Counted from the stretch's first letter, positions 44,182-54,286 are shown. The stretch: 64,000 bases of DNA from Oscillospiraceae bacterium (GCA_031266365.1 JAISBE010000017.1:1-64000), one strand, 5' to 3'. Notes: a model not told the origin generated them from the letters alone. A program made the numbers and translations.

Positions 44182-45639
44182 ATGCCAGAGTTTTCTCAAG
44201 AAAGGGCGCCAATTCACGAAGCTTTGGAAAATTTTAAAAAGATGAGAATTGTTCCATTTGATGTGCCTGGCCACAAAAGAGGGCTAAGTAACCGTGAATT
44301 GACTGAATTTTTAGGAAAAAGCTGCCTAACAGTTGATGTTAACTCCATGAAGCCGCTCGATAATTTATGTCATCCTGTTGGTATTATAAAAGAAGCACAA
44401 ATGCTTGCTGCAGAGGCTTTTGGCGCCGCAAAGGCATTTTTTATGGTGGGCGGGACGAGTTCTTCAGTCTTAGCTATGATATTATCAGTTTGCAAGCGTG
44501 GGAGCAAAATAATATTGCCTAGAAACGTTCATAGAAGCGTTATAAGCGCACTCATACTTTCAGGGGCAAATCCCGTTTACATAAACCCTCAAATCGACCC
44601 TCAATTAGGGATTTCTCTTGGCATGTCAATTAAAGATGTAAAAAATACCATAGAAAGTAATCGCGACGCAAAGGCTGTTTTTATAAACAATCCCACCTAC
44701 TATGGAATTTGTTCTAATTTAAAAGAAATAACAAAAATCGCACACGAAAACAATATGTTAGTTTTAGTTGATGAAGCTCACGGAACGCACTTTTATTTTG
44801 GCAAAAATATGCCCATCTCAGCGATGAAAGCCGGAGCAGATATGGCTGCGGTTAGTATGCACAAATCTGGCGGATCTTTGACCCAGAGTTCAATTTTAAT
44901 TTGTGGCGATAAAATAAATTCAAATTATTTGAGACAAATTATCAACTTAACTCAAACAACAAGCGCTTCCTATCTTTTACTTGCAAGTTTAGATATTTCC
45001 AGAAGAAATCTTGCCCTTCACGGGGAGGATATATTCGAAAAGGTAAAAAATATGGCAGAATACGCAAGGCTAGAAATAAATTTGATCGGCGATTATATCG
45101 CTTATTCACGTGAATTAATTAATAACGATTGCATATTTGATTTTGATATTACCAAGCTTTCAATAAATACGCTAAATCTCGGCCTAGCTGGAATCGAAGT
45201 TTACTCCACTTTGCGCGACGAATACGACATACAAATCGAGCTCGGAGATATAGGAAATATTCTTGCTTATTTATCCGTTGGAGACAACCACAAAAATATT
45301 GAACGTCTCATCAGCGCTCTCGCGGAAATACGGCGGAGATATAAAAAAGATAGACGTGGCATGTTAAAATACGAATATTTAAGCCCAACAGTTGCTTTAT
45401 CTCCACAAGAAGCTTTTTATGCCGAAAAAGAGAGTTTAAAACTCAATTCTGGTTGTATAGGAAAAGTATGCACCGAATTAGTGATGTGCTATCCTCCAGG
45501 CATTCCCATATTGGCTCCAGGAGAAAAAATCACAGCCGAAATAATTGATTATATCAATTACGCAAAAGAGAAGGGCTGTTCTTTAACAGGGCCTGAAAGT
45601 ATGGATATAAGCCGGATAAATGTGTGTAAAGGAGAGTAA
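44182..45639 (+). CDS. speA: Arginine (Orn/Lys/Arg) decarboxylase
   Basis: PLP fold type I decarboxylase, 485 aa. Motifs: VPFDVPGHKRG, MVGGTSSSVLAMIL, the PLP Asp in VDEAHGTHFY and the Schiff-base lysine K228 in SMHKSGG. The C-terminal domain has CYPPGIPILAPGE. With agmatinase downstream, arginine is the most likely substrate (arginine to agmatine to putrescine). Confidence 0.9.
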   Translation: MPEFSQERAPIHEALENFKKMRIVPFDVPGHKRGLSNRELTEFLGKSCLTVDVNSMKPLDNLCHPVGIIKEAQMLAAEAFGAAKAFFMVGGTSSSVLAMILSVCKRGSKIILPRNVHRSVISALILSGANPVYINPQIDPQLGISLGMSIKDVKNTIESNRDAKAVFINNPTYYGICSNLKEITKIAHENNMLVLVDEAHGTHFYFGKNMPISAMKAGADMAAVSMHKSGGSLTQSSILICGDKINSNYLRQIINLTQTTSASYLLLASLDISRRNLALHGEDIFEKVKNMAEYARLEINLIGDYIAYSRELINNDCIFDFDITKLSINTLNLGLAGIEVYSTLRDEYDIQIELGDIGNILAYLSVGDNHKNIERLISALAEIRRRYKKDRRGMLKYEYLSPTVALSPQEAFYAEKESLKLNSGCIGKVCTELVMCYPPGIPILAPGEKITAEIIDYINYAKEKGCSLTGPESMDISRINVCKGE

Positions 45640-45643
45640 TTTA

Positions 45644-46495
45644 TTGGAATTATGGTATAGCGAAAAGCACACAAAAAATGTGAAATTCTCGCTAAAAATT
45701 CATAAACATCTTTACTCAGGAAAAAGCGATTTCCAACGCATAGATGTTTTTGAATCAGCAGAATTTGGCAAGATTTTGACCCTCGACGGCTATTTAATGT
45801 TCACCGAAAAAGACGAATTCATCTACCACGAAATGATAACCCATGTTCCCATGGCCGTGCACCCAGATGCAAAAACTGTTCTGATCATCGGCGCCGGTGA
45901 TGGTGGTGTTCTCAGGATGCTGGTGCAATATCCCGGCGTTGAGCGGATTGATATTTCGGAAATCGATGCTCAGGTGGTGAATATTTGCCGCGAGTATTTC
46001 CCTGAAATGACCCGAGGATTTGACGATAAACGGGTTAATGTTTATTACCAAGACGGACTTAAGTTTATACGCAAGTATGAAAATGAATATGATATAATTA
46101 TAGTAGATTCAACCGATCCCTTCGGGCCAGGTGAAGTTCTTTTCACTAAGGAATTTTATGGCAACTGCTTTAAAGCATTGAAAGATGATGGTATTATAGT
46201 GACCCAACATGAAAGCCCATTTTACAAAAACGATGCAGTTGCAATGCAGCGCGCGCACAAAAGAATAATAGAATTTTTTGATATAAATTACGTATACCAA
46301 GCTCACATCCCCACTTACCCTTCTGGGCATTGGCTCTTTGGATTTTCATCTAAAAAATACCATCCTATTCGAGATATCAACCAAACCGCATGGGAAACTC
46401 TCAATTTAAAAACCAAATATTATAACACAACTCTTCACAAAGGTGCTTTTTGTCTGCCAACCTATGTAAAGGAATTGCTTGAAAATGCTGAATAA
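45644..46495 (+). CDS. speE: Spermidine synthase
   Basis: Transfers the aminopropyl group from decarboxylated SAM to putrescine; 283 aa. The start is probably the TTG at 45644, preceded by AAAGGAGAG and giving the typical N-terminus LELWYSEKHT. Motifs are the SAM-binding IIGAGDGGVLRML and IIVDSTDPFGPGE. It overlaps the next gene by 11 bp. Confidence 0.95.
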   Translation: MELWYSEKHTKNVKFSLKIHKHLYSGKSDFQRIDVFESAEFGKILTLDGYLMFTEKDEFIYHEMITHVPMAVHPDAKTVLIIGAGDGGVLRMLVQYPGVERIDISEIDAQVVNICREYFPEMTRGFDDKRVNVYYQDGLKFIRKYENEYDIIIVDSTDPFGPGEVLFTKEFYGNCFKALKDDGIIVTQHESPFYKNDAVAMQRAHKRIIEFFDINYVYQAHIPTYPSGHWLFGFSSKKYHPIRDINQTAWETLNLKTKYYNTTLHKGAFCLPTYVKELLENAE

Positions 46496-47339
46496 AAACA
46501 TCGAAACTTTCATTGGCTGTGAAAATAACTACTCCTCTGCTGAAATTGCTCTTTTCGGCGCACCATTTGACGGCACCGCATCTTTTCGGCCAGGGGCCCG
46601 TTTTGCCCCAAAAGCGATTCGCGCTGATTCCTTTGGCATAGAGACCTATTCTCCATATCAAAATAAAGATTTGAATGAGTTAAAAATTTTTGACGGTGGC
46701 GATATTGAACTCCCTTTTGGCAATACTAAAAAAGTCTTATCCATGATAGAGGACCACGCCACTGCGCTTATTTCCGACGGCAAATTGCCTGTGATGATCG
46801 GTGGAGAGCATTTAATCACTTTAGGGGCCGTTCGCGCAGCAATAAAAAAATTCCCCAATTTGCACATCATTCACTTTGACGCTCACGCCGACCTGCGCGA
46901 TCAATATCTTGGGGAAACTCTCTCGCACGCCACGGTTATGCGCAGGATATGCGAAAAACTAGGAGATGCAAAAATTTATCAATTTGGCATAAGAAGCGGA
47001 GAAGCTTCGGAATTTGAATTTTCTAATGCTCATACCGTTATGCAAAAATTCAATTTAGAAGGGTTTGCAAGCAAAATAAAACCTCTATTTGGCAAACCTA
47101 TATATATCAGCATCGATCTCGATGTGCTAGATCCCTCTATTTTTCCAGGAACAGGAACCCCTGAAGCTGGCGGGGTAACTTTTAACGAGTTGCTTTATGC
47201 AATTATATCGCTATCCCCTCTCCACATCATCGGTTGCGATTTAACCGAACTTTCCCCTACATGCGATCACAGTGGCGTTTCAACTTTAGTCGCCTGTAAA
47301 ATACTCAGAGAACTATTATTAACAATTGGAGGTAAATGA
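46485..47339 (+). CDS. speB: Agmatinase
   Basis: Ureohydrolase converting agmatine to putrescine and urea; 284 aa. Mn-binding motifs are GGEHLIT, HFDAHADLRD and SIDLDVLDPS. The ATG at 46485 lies inside the end of speE and follows AAAGGAATT, so coupling is likely. Confidence 0.94.
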   Translation: MLNKNIETFIGCENNYSSAEIALFGAPFDGTASFRPGARFAPKAIRADSFGIETYSPYQNKDLNELKIFDGGDIELPFGNTKKVLSMIEDHATALISDGKLPVMIGGEHLITLGAVRAAIKKFPNLHIIHFDAHADLRDQYLGETLSHATVMRRICEKLGDAKIYQFGIRSGEASEFEFSNAHTVMQKFNLEGFASKIKPLFGKPIYISIDLDVLDPSIFPGTGTPEAGGVTFNELLYAIISLSPLHIIGCDLTELSPTCDHSGVSTLVACKILRELLLTIGGK

Positions 47340-47341
47340 AT

Positions 47342-48541
47342 ATGGGAAAAGCATTAATTATCGGATGCGGCGGTGTCGCAAGCGTTATGATTCACAAATG
47401 CTGCCAAAACAGCGATATTTTTCAGGAAATTATGATCGCTAGCCGCACTAAAAGCAAGTGTGATGCATTAAAAGCAAAACTTAAACGAGAAAAAACTAAA
47501 ATAAACACAGCAGAAGTAAATGCCGACAACACGGCAGAGCTCGTCGCTCTCATCGAAAATTTTAACCCAGATATCGTCGTCAACCTCGCTTTGCCATATC
47601 AAGATCTCAGTATCATGGAGGCTTGCATTGCAACAAAAAAGCATTACGTAGACACGGCAAATTATGAGCCGAAAAATGAAGCCAAATTTGAATATAAATG
47701 GCAGTGGAATTATAAAGAGCGCTTTAAAAATGCCGGTATAACCGCATTGCTTGGCTCGGGGTTTGATCCTGGAGTGACGGGCGTGTTTGCAGCTTATGCT
47801 CAAAAGCACCATTTTGACGAGGTTCATTATTTGGATATCCTGGATGCCAACGCAGGCGATCACGGCCATCCTTTTGCCACAAATTTTAATCCGGAAATAA
47901 ATATCCGGGAAGTGACGTCAAACGGAAGTTATTGGGAGAATGGGAATTTTTTACATACAAAACCCATGGAAATCAAAAAAGTTTATAATTTTCCACAAAT
48001 AGGGCTTAAAGATATATACCTCCTAAACCACGAAGAAATCGAAAGCCTGGCACTAAACTTAAAAGGAATTAAAAAAATTCGTTTTTTCATGACTTTTAGT
48101 CAAAGCTACCTCAATCATCTCAAATGCTTAGAAAACGTCGGTATGACATCCATTAAACCGATTAATTATCGCGGCATGGAAATTATTCCACTCCAGTTTT
48201 TAAAGGCAATTTTACCAGATCCCGCTTCTTTAGGGCCTCGCACACACGGTAAAACCAATATTGGTTGCATATTTCAGGGAATAAAAGATAATAAAGAAAA
48301 GCGCTATTATCTATATAACGTCTGTGATCATCAGGAGTGCTATAAAGAAACTGGTTCACAAGCTATTTCTTATACAACCGGAGTTCCGGCAATGATAGGC
48401 ACGATGCTCGTCATGCAGGGCATTTGGCAAAAGCCAGGTGTTCACAACATCGAGGAGTTCGATCCCGATCCTTTTATGGAAGCACTAAATAAATGGGGTC
48501 TCCCGTGGCAGGAAGATTTCAATCCAGATCTAGTAGATTGA
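47342..48541 (+). CDS. Carboxynorspermidine/carboxyspermidine dehydrogenase
   Basis: Saccharopine dehydrogenase-like enzyme of 399 aa that condenses a diamine with aspartate semialdehyde to give the carboxy-polyamine. The N-terminal Rossmann motif is ALIIGCGGVASVMIHKC; GSGFDPGVTGVFAAYAQ and DANAGDHGHPFATNF are family-specific. The second ATG (47342) has better spacing from GGAGGT than the first. It is followed 1 bp later by the matching decarboxylase. Confidence 0.92.
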   Translation: MGKALIIGCGGVASVMIHKCCQNSDIFQEIMIASRTKSKCDALKAKLKREKTKINTAEVNADNTAELVALIENFNPDIVVNLALPYQDLSIMEACIATKKHYVDTANYEPKNEAKFEYKWQWNYKERFKNAGITALLGSGFDPGVTGVFAAYAQKHHFDEVHYLDILDANAGDHGHPFATNFNPEINIREVTSNGSYWENGNFLHTKPMEIKKVYNFPQIGLKDIYLLNHEEIESLALNLKGIKKIRFFMTFSQSYLNHLKCLENVGMTSIKPINYRGMEIIPLQFLKAILPDPASLGPRTHGKTNIGCIFQGIKDNKEKRYYLYNVCDHQECYKETGSQAISYTTGVPAMIGTMLVMQGIWQKPGVHNIEEFDPDPFMEALNKWGLPWQEDFNPDLVD

Positions 48542-48542
48542 T

Positions 48543-49679
48543 ATGAAATTAAATTTTGATATAAATAGCATAAAAACACCGTGTTATGTTGTCGATGAAA
48601 CGCTTTTGGAAAGAAATCTTAAAATATTAAAAAAAGTTTCTCTAACTTCTGGCTGTAAAATTCTTTTAGCACAAAAAGCATTTTCGATGTTCTCTCTCTA
48701 CCCGCTAATAGCCCAATATTTAGATGGCACTGCGGCCAGCGGGCTATTTGAAGCGAGACTCGGGTTTGAAAACATGGGAAAGGAAACACACGTTTTTTCA
48801 GCCGCTTACTGCGAAGGTGAGATAGACGAACTTTTTAAAATTTGCGATCATATCGTCTTTAATTCATTCAGTGAATGGGAAAAATATCGCGCCAAAGCGA
48901 TGAAATCCAGAAAAAAATTTGGGATAAGAATCAACCCGCAACACTCAACTCAAACTCATGCAATTTACGACCCCTGTTCAAAAGGCTCGAGGCTTGGAGT
49001 TACGGCTCAAAACTTTCGCAGCGATTTACTCGAAGGCATCAGTGGGCTTCACTTTCACACGTTATGCGAACAAAACAGCGATGCGCTAGCTTCAACGCTC
49101 GCAGCAATTGAAAAGAATTTTGGCAAATTTTTACCTCAAATGAAGTGGATAAACTTCGGCGGAGGGCATTATATAACTCACCACAGCTATGATATCAATA
49201 TGCTTATAACATGCATAAAAAATTTTAGAAAAAAATATAACTTAGACGTTTATCTCGAACCAGGCGAAGCGGTGGCATTAAACGCGGGATTTTTAGTCGG
49301 CACTGTTCTCGATGTTGTCAATAATGACTTAGATATTGCAATTTTAGACGTCTCTGCCGCTTGCCATATGCCTGACGTGCTCGAAATGCCATATACTCCA
49401 ACGATTCTCGGCGCTTCATCGTCGGGGAAAAAGCAATATCTCTATCGTCTAGCCGGCGCTACCTGCCTTGCAGGTGATATAATCGGCGATTACACTTTCG
49501 ATACTCCATTAAAGACAGGTGATAAAATTGTATTCAGCGATATGGCAATTTACACCATGGTAAAAAATAACACTTTTAACGGGACAAAGTTGCCGTCGAT
49601 TGCGGTTGCTGATGCTCAAGGAAATATAAAAATAGTCAAAGAATTTGGATATAACGATTTTAAACAAAGGTTGTCGTAA
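48543..49679 (+). CDS. nspC: Carboxynorspermidine decarboxylase
   Basis: PLP enzyme of the alanine racemase fold, 378 aa, which removes CO2 from carboxynorspermidine or carboxyspermidine. The PLP lysine is in LLAQKAFSMF (about residue 43). Further motifs are GLHFHTLCEQ, FGGGHYIT and LEPGEAVALNAGF. It is the last gene of the polyamine operon. Together with the preceding gene it forms a SAM-independent route to spermidine-type polyamines. Confidence 0.93.
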   Translation: MKLNFDINSIKTPCYVVDETLLERNLKILKKVSLTSGCKILLAQKAFSMFSLYPLIAQYLDGTAASGLFEARLGFENMGKETHVFSAAYCEGEIDELFKICDHIVFNSFSEWEKYRAKAMKSRKKFGIRINPQHSTQTHAIYDPCSKGSRLGVTAQNFRSDLLEGISGLHFHTLCEQNSDALASTLAAIEKNFGKFLPQMKWINFGGGHYITHHSYDINMLITCIKNFRKKYNLDVYLEPGEAVALNAGFLVGTVLDVVNNDLDIAILDVSAACHMPDVLEMPYTPTILGASSSGKKQYLYRLAGATCLAGDIIGDYTFDTPLKTGDKIVFSDMAIYTMVKNNTFNGTKLPSIAVADAQGNIKIVKEFGYNDFKQRLS

Positions 49680-49773
49680 AATACTTATCATAAAACGCAT
49701 AGCATCGATTATAATCAAATATGAAGATACTCCAATTAAAAAACGGTTTAACAATGGTGAGGTTGAATTTTAC

Positions 49774-51243
49774 ATGAAACTTAAAACTTTAATAAAAGAA
49801 CTAAATTTGCTCTCATTTGAAGGCAGTAAAGACAGCTTAAATTTAGAAATTTCAGAAATTATCTATGATTCACGAAAAGCTCGCCCCGGCTGCTTGTTTG
49901 TGTGTTTGAAGGGCCATTCCTCTGACGGTCATAAATTTGTGAGTGATGCCGTGGCAAATGGCGCTGTTGCCCTGCTTGTTTCTGATTCAATTAAAGAAAA
50001 AAACGGCACCACAGTTATTCAAGTGAATGATACGAGAAAGGCCTTAGCATTGATTTCAGCGGCGTTTTTTTCATATCCTGCAAGGCAGATCACAACGATC
50101 GGTATAACGGGCACAAAAGGAAAAACGACCTGCGCCTGTATGATACGATCAATATTGGAAAATAGTGGAATTAAAACCGGAATGATAGGGACACTTGGGG
50201 TAGTCTTGGATGACAAAACAACAAAAATAGAAAACACCACACCTGAATCGTATGAGATTCAAAAATATCTAAGAAAAATGGTAGATAACGGCTGCGAATG
50301 TGCCGTGATAGAGGCTTCTTCTCTCGGCCTTAAATGGCACAGACTCGATAGTATTATTTTTAATTATGGGGTGTTCACGAACTTCTCCTTAGATCATATA
50401 GGAGGCGATGAACACAAAGATGTGGATGAATATTTGACTTGCAAGAGCATTTTGTTTAAAAAATGCCATACCGGAATTTTAAACATAGACGACCAAAATC
50501 TTGATAAAGTGCTGGAAAACCACTCGTGTCGAGTTATTACTTTTGGCTTTTCTAAAAATGCGAATTTTATCGCTGAAAAGCCTAAACTTATATCCAAACC
50601 CTGTTATTTAGGCGTAAATTTTGAGCTAAAAGGGGAAAGAAAGCTATCAATAAACGTGGGTATACCTGGGAATTTTAGCATCTACAACGCACTTGCTGCC
50701 ACCGCAGTTTGCTGCCAAATACCAAAAGTAAGTGATACTGCAATTTTGTATGGGCTCTCCGAAGTTAAAGTGAAAGGACGAGTGGAACCCGTGCCAATTC
50801 CTTTTTCGTATACTCTCCTCATCGATTATGCTCACAATGCGCTCAGCATGAAAAACGTCTTAACAACTTTAAGGGAATATAACCCTAAACGATTGATCGT
50901 TCTATTTGGAGCTGGTGGCAATAGGCCTAAAATGCGGCGTTATGAAATGGGAAAAATTGCCGGTAAGCTTGCAGATTTATCGGTTCTTACAGCGGATAAT
51001 TCGAGATATGAAAACGTGCTGGACATTATTGAAGATATTTTAATTGGCATGAAAAAAACCACTGGCAAATACGTTGTCATACCCGATAGAAAAGAAGCTA
51101 TTAAATTTTGCATAGAAAATGCGGAAGAAGGAGATATTGTTGTTTTAGCCGGTAAAGGTCATGAGGATTACCAGGATATCTGTGGCATTAAATATCCATT
51201 TGATGAGCGAGACGTTATTGCTTCAATATTAAAGATACCATAA
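49774..51243 (+). CDS. murE: UDP-N-acetylmuramyl-tripeptide synthetase
   Basis: Adds the third amino acid to the peptidoglycan stem; 489 aa from the ATG at 49774 with GAGGT upstream. The ATP-binding motif is GITGTKGKTTCACM (about residue 110). The amino-acid selectivity motif, DNPR in meso-diaminopimelate enzymes, reads DNSR here (TADNSRYE). The Asn favours diaminopimelate, but the Ser is unusual. The gene stands apart from other mur genes. Confidence 0.93.
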   Translation: MKLKTLIKELNLLSFEGSKDSLNLEISEIIYDSRKARPGCLFVCLKGHSSDGHKFVSDAVANGAVALLVSDSIKEKNGTTVIQVNDTRKALALISAAFFSYPARQITTIGITGTKGKTTCACMIRSILENSGIKTGMIGTLGVVLDDKTTKIENTTPESYEIQKYLRKMVDNGCECAVIEASSLGLKWHRLDSIIFNYGVFTNFSLDHIGGDEHKDVDEYLTCKSILFKKCHTGILNIDDQNLDKVLENHSCRVITFGFSKNANFIAEKPKLISKPCYLGVNFELKGERKLSINVGIPGNFSIYNALAATAVCCQIPKVSDTAILYGLSEVKVKGRVEPVPIPFSYTLLIDYAHNALSMKNVLTTLREYNPKRLIVLFGAGGNRPKMRRYEMGKIAGKLADLSVLTADNSRYENVLDIIEDILIGMKKTTGKYVVIPDRKEAIKFCIENAEEGDIVVLAGKGHEDYQDICGIKYPFDERDVIASILKIP

Positions 51244-51352
51244 AAAGATCGCAAAATTCATCGCCTAAAAAGAATAGAGCTAAATAATATGCAATGATAA
51301 ACTGCTCTTGAGCATTTCAATTTAAAATTTAAGGCCTTAAGGAGAAAATAAA

Positions 51353-52465
51353 ATGCAATTATCTATGTTTTTAGTGGATAAAAAAACAAGCGTTATTTCA
51401 ACGATGGAAATAATCAATAAAAACGCAAAAGGTATCACATTTTTAGTTGACGAAAATTATGTTGTGAAGGCTAGTATAACAGACGGAGATATAAGGAGGC
51501 ACATATTAAATGGAAATGACCTGCAGGGCGAGGTTTCGTTATGCGCTAATTACAATTTTATATTCTTAAAAGAACAGCAAACGCAAAATTATAACAAAGT
51601 TATGAATGAGAAAAATATATCCTGTTTACCTATTTTAGACGAAGAAGGGAAATTGATATCCTTGGTGTTTTCTAAAGGAGAAAAGCTTCTAAATACCTCT
51701 AATTTAAATGTACCTGTAGTCATCATGGCAGGAGGAAAAGGCACAAGGCTTCGCCCCTATTCGAATATATTGCCAAAGCCTTTAATCCCAATAGGGGACT
51801 ACACTATCACAGAACGAATAATTGAAAAATTTATGGAGTTCAACTGCAATAATTTTTATATGATTGTAAACCATAAACGCAAATTGATAAAAGCCTATTT
51901 TACCGATCTTGGCATGGCGACAAGCACAGCAAACGCTGATTTTCCAAATAAGAAAAGCAAAATAATTGCTAAATCAGCTAATTTAGCCAAGAATTACTCA
52001 ATTGAATTTGTAAATGAAGATACCGATTTAGGTACAGGTGGCGGCCTATACTTGCTAAAAGGCATTGTTAAGGAAACTTTTTTTATGACAAATTGCGATA
52101 TTATAGTGAATAATAGGTACGACAAAATTTTGAGCTACCATAAGCAAAAGAAAAATTTAATTACTTTAGTCTGCGCTGCAAAAAATTTTGTGGTACCTTA
52201 TGGCACTTTAAGCCTGAATAAAAACGGCGAAATTTTAGCATTTAATGAAAAACCGGAATTGCCATTTCTCGTCAATACGGGTCTTTATTTAATCGAACCA
52301 AAATTTTTAGACTATATAAAAGAGTGTGAGTTTATTCATATAACAGATTTAATAAAGAGATGTATGGCATCGGGTGAAAAAATCGGCGTTTTTCCAACTT
52401 CTGAAAGTTCTTGGAGCGACATGGGCCAACCTGAAGAATTGGAAAAAATGCTAAAATTATACTAA
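51353..52465 (+). CDS. Sugar nucleotidyltransferase with N-terminal CBS domains
   Basis: Protein of 370 aa. Residues about 1-115 form two CBS-like repeats (VVKASITDGDIRRHIL; LPILDEEGKLISLVF). From about 122 a nucleotidyltransferase domain follows, with VVIMAGGKGTRLRPYSNILP and the metal region FFMTNCDIIV. Similar fusions activate sugars for surface glycans, for example nonulosonic acid pathways; the sugar here is unknown. No neighbouring glycan genes support an assignment. AAGGAG precedes the ATG. It overlaps the convergent next gene by 9 bp. Confidence 0.85.
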   Translation: MQLSMFLVDKKTSVISTMEIINKNAKGITFLVDENYVVKASITDGDIRRHILNGNDLQGEVSLCANYNFIFLKEQQTQNYNKVMNEKNISCLPILDEEGKLISLVFSKGEKLLNTSNLNVPVVIMAGGKGTRLRPYSNILPKPLIPIGDYTITERIIEKFMEFNCNNFYMIVNHKRKLIKAYFTDLGMATSTANADFPNKKSKIIAKSANLAKNYSIEFVNEDTDLGTGGGLYLLKGIVKETFFMTNCDIIVNNRYDKILSYHKQKKNLITLVCAAKNFVVPYGTLSLNKNGEILAFNEKPELPFLVNTGLYLIEPKFLDYIKECEFIHITDLIKRCMASGEKIGVFPTSESSWSDMGQPEELEKMLKLY

Positions 52466-53782
52466 CGTGGATCTCTCTAGCCTTTCTTTCAGTTCTAAAA
52501 AGTAACCTTTACTAAATAACCGATCAAATGAATTTTTCATATCTGGTGAAAAACTCTGGCAACTTTCTATAAATTTTTCTGGACCTTCTTCCTGCCAATA
52601 AGCATAAAGAACAAATTCTTCAAAATCAAGAGCTGACATTCCATTTCGTATCGCTAAGGCATTGCTCTTGCCTTGTGCATGTTTAAGATTTGCGTAATTA
52701 ATCCTTGTAAAGCCTTGCCCAGCGGTATACTTATCACCTAAAAAATACCAAAGGACAAATCTTTCTAAACCAGGGCATTCCCTAAAAAGAAAAGTTTCTC
52801 TAAAGTCCACATAGCAACCATTACTCTCTCTAATCCCGATGGCTGCGATTGCTCTAAGTGATAAATTTGCGCCATCAGCATAATATTCAGATATCGAATT
52901 ATCACTCAGCTTTGCAGCATATGCAGTTAATGGCATCCCAAAAAATTTCGGAGCGTGCTCAGGTTTAGCCCATTCGGCAGGCCCATAGCTCAATACACAC
53001 CATTGCCCCTTTTGTTGATAAAGCAGTACGTTATGAGTCAGTGCACACTCACCTTCTGTCAATATAACTGTTGAATGACAAGAAATACCTAGCTTTTTAA
53101 ATTTTTCTTCAAAGTAGTGCACCGCTATATCATCATCCATGAAATCTTGCTGGTAAAGACTAGTATAAAGTTTCGCTAACTGGTCTGGAGGGATAGTATG
53201 CAACGAGGTCTTTCCTTGTTGGTGCATAAATCTAATTTTTCGTTTAGATATATTATCAGTGTAAGCTTTAGGTGGTCCCGGATTAAAGCGCTGCGTTAAA
53301 CCTATAAACTCCAATTCATATTTATTTAACATGAAGTCTCTAAAGTCTATGAATTTACCATCTTGCTCGACGTAAAAACCAAAATCTCCATTTTCATTAT
53401 TTTGTGTTAAGTAAATATAATTAGTTAAGGGAATTTTGAATTTCGTACTGGCATCAAAAGGAAATGTCGATGCTAATTTTAAATCCGCTACAAACCAATC
53501 GCCACCAGGATCGCGATAAACAATGGCCGATTTTAAACTATCTTTAGGCAAATTTGGGTATTCAGGGACATATACTAGGTAATTTTCTATTCCAGCACCT
53601 GATAATTGCTCTGTTAAATAACAATTTTGTGAACGTATTTCAGGTAAATCAGCATTATTGGTACTCTGAGCTCTCTCCACAAAGTTAGCTCCCATCTCAT
53701 CTAGCGGGCCATATGCATGTGTATTTACGCCCAATGTGAGTAATAAAAGTATAGCGCTTATAAATCCAATTTTAAATTTCAA
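52457..53782 (-). CDS. Secreted protein of unknown function
   Basis: Protein of about 441 aa. I prefer the TTG start at 53782, preceded by AGGGAAG, because it puts a textbook signal peptide at the N-terminus (KFKIGFISAILLLLTLGVNT, cut after HA). An ATG at 53848 would add 22 residues. The mature protein has cysteines in QNCYL, ISCHS, EGECAL, QWCVL, GCYVD and RECPG. ECALTHNVLLYQQKGQWCVL hints at a papain-like or transglutaminase-like fold, but I cannot assign a family. Confidence 0.7.
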   Translation of the reverse strand: MKFKIGFISAILLLLTLGVNTHAYGPLDEMGANFVERAQSTNNADLPEIRSQNCYLTEQLSGAGIENYLVYVPEYPNLPKDSLKSAIVYRDPGGDWFVADLKLASTFPFDASTKFKIPLTNYIYLTQNNENGDFGFYVEQDGKFIDFRDFMLNKYELEFIGLTQRFNPGPPKAYTDNISKRKIRFMHQQGKTSLHTIPPDQLAKLYTSLYQQDFMDDDIAVHYFEEKFKKLGISCHSTVILTEGECALTHNVLLYQQKGQWCVLSYGPAEWAKPEHAPKFFGMPLTAYAAKLSDNSISEYYADGANLSLRAIAAIGIRESNGCYVDFRETFLFRECPGLERFVLWYFLGDKYTAGQGFTRINYANLKHAQGKSNALAIRNGMSALDFEEFVLYAYWQEEGPEKFIESCQSFSPDMKNSFDRLFSKGYFLELKERLERSTLV

Positions 53783-53976
53783 AAAATCACATTCTTCCCT
53801 TAAGTTAATTATGAATATTACTTTATCATGAAATAAATAATATATCAAGTATTATATTTAATAAATATAATTATATAAAACTTTCCTCTTAATTGAGAGA
53901 AAAAGAGCGTATTTTAAATAATTTTATCAAATTAAGGTGAATGGATTGCTTTTTAGCCTTGCTCTGTAGCGCTGTA

Positions 53977-54005
53977 TTGACAAATACCTTTAAACATAGT
54001 ATAAT
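53977..54005 (+). promoter_or_regulatory. rpmF promoter
   Basis: TTGACA (53977-53982) and TATAAT (54000-54005) with a 17-bp spacer, about 50 bp upstream of rpmF. The region 53783-53976 shows nothing else. Confidence 0.85.
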
Positions 54006-54054
54006 ACAATTGTTTTTATAATTAATAATTTTCTAGATAAGGAGATGCATGTTT

Positions 54055-54237
54055 ATGGCAGTGCCAAAAAGAAAAACATCAAAATCGAGACGAGATAAAC
54101 GCCGGTCAAGTGTTTGGAAATTACAATTTCCAGCTTTAGTAAAGTGTTCTCAATGCGGTGAATACAAATTAGCTCACAGAATTTGTAAAAAATGCGGATA
54201 TTACAACAATAGAGAGGTCATTAAAAAGGAAGCTTAA
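54055..54237 (+). CDS. rpmF: 50S ribosomal protein L32
   Basis: Large-subunit protein of 60 aa. The start [20 protein letters not shown] is typical, and the zinc ribbon CSQC...CKKC is intact (the C+ form). The ATG at 54055 follows AAGGAG; an ATG 6 bp upstream is less likely. In this window it is monocistronic, with its own promoter and terminator. Confidence 0.97.
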   Translation: MAVPKRKTSKSRRDKRRSSVWKLQFPALVKCSQCGEYKLAHRICKKCGYYNNREVIKKEA

Positions 54238-54286
54238 TTTATTTGGGCGCTCATGTGCATCTCTTTTTAAGTTTACTTTTTTGTAT

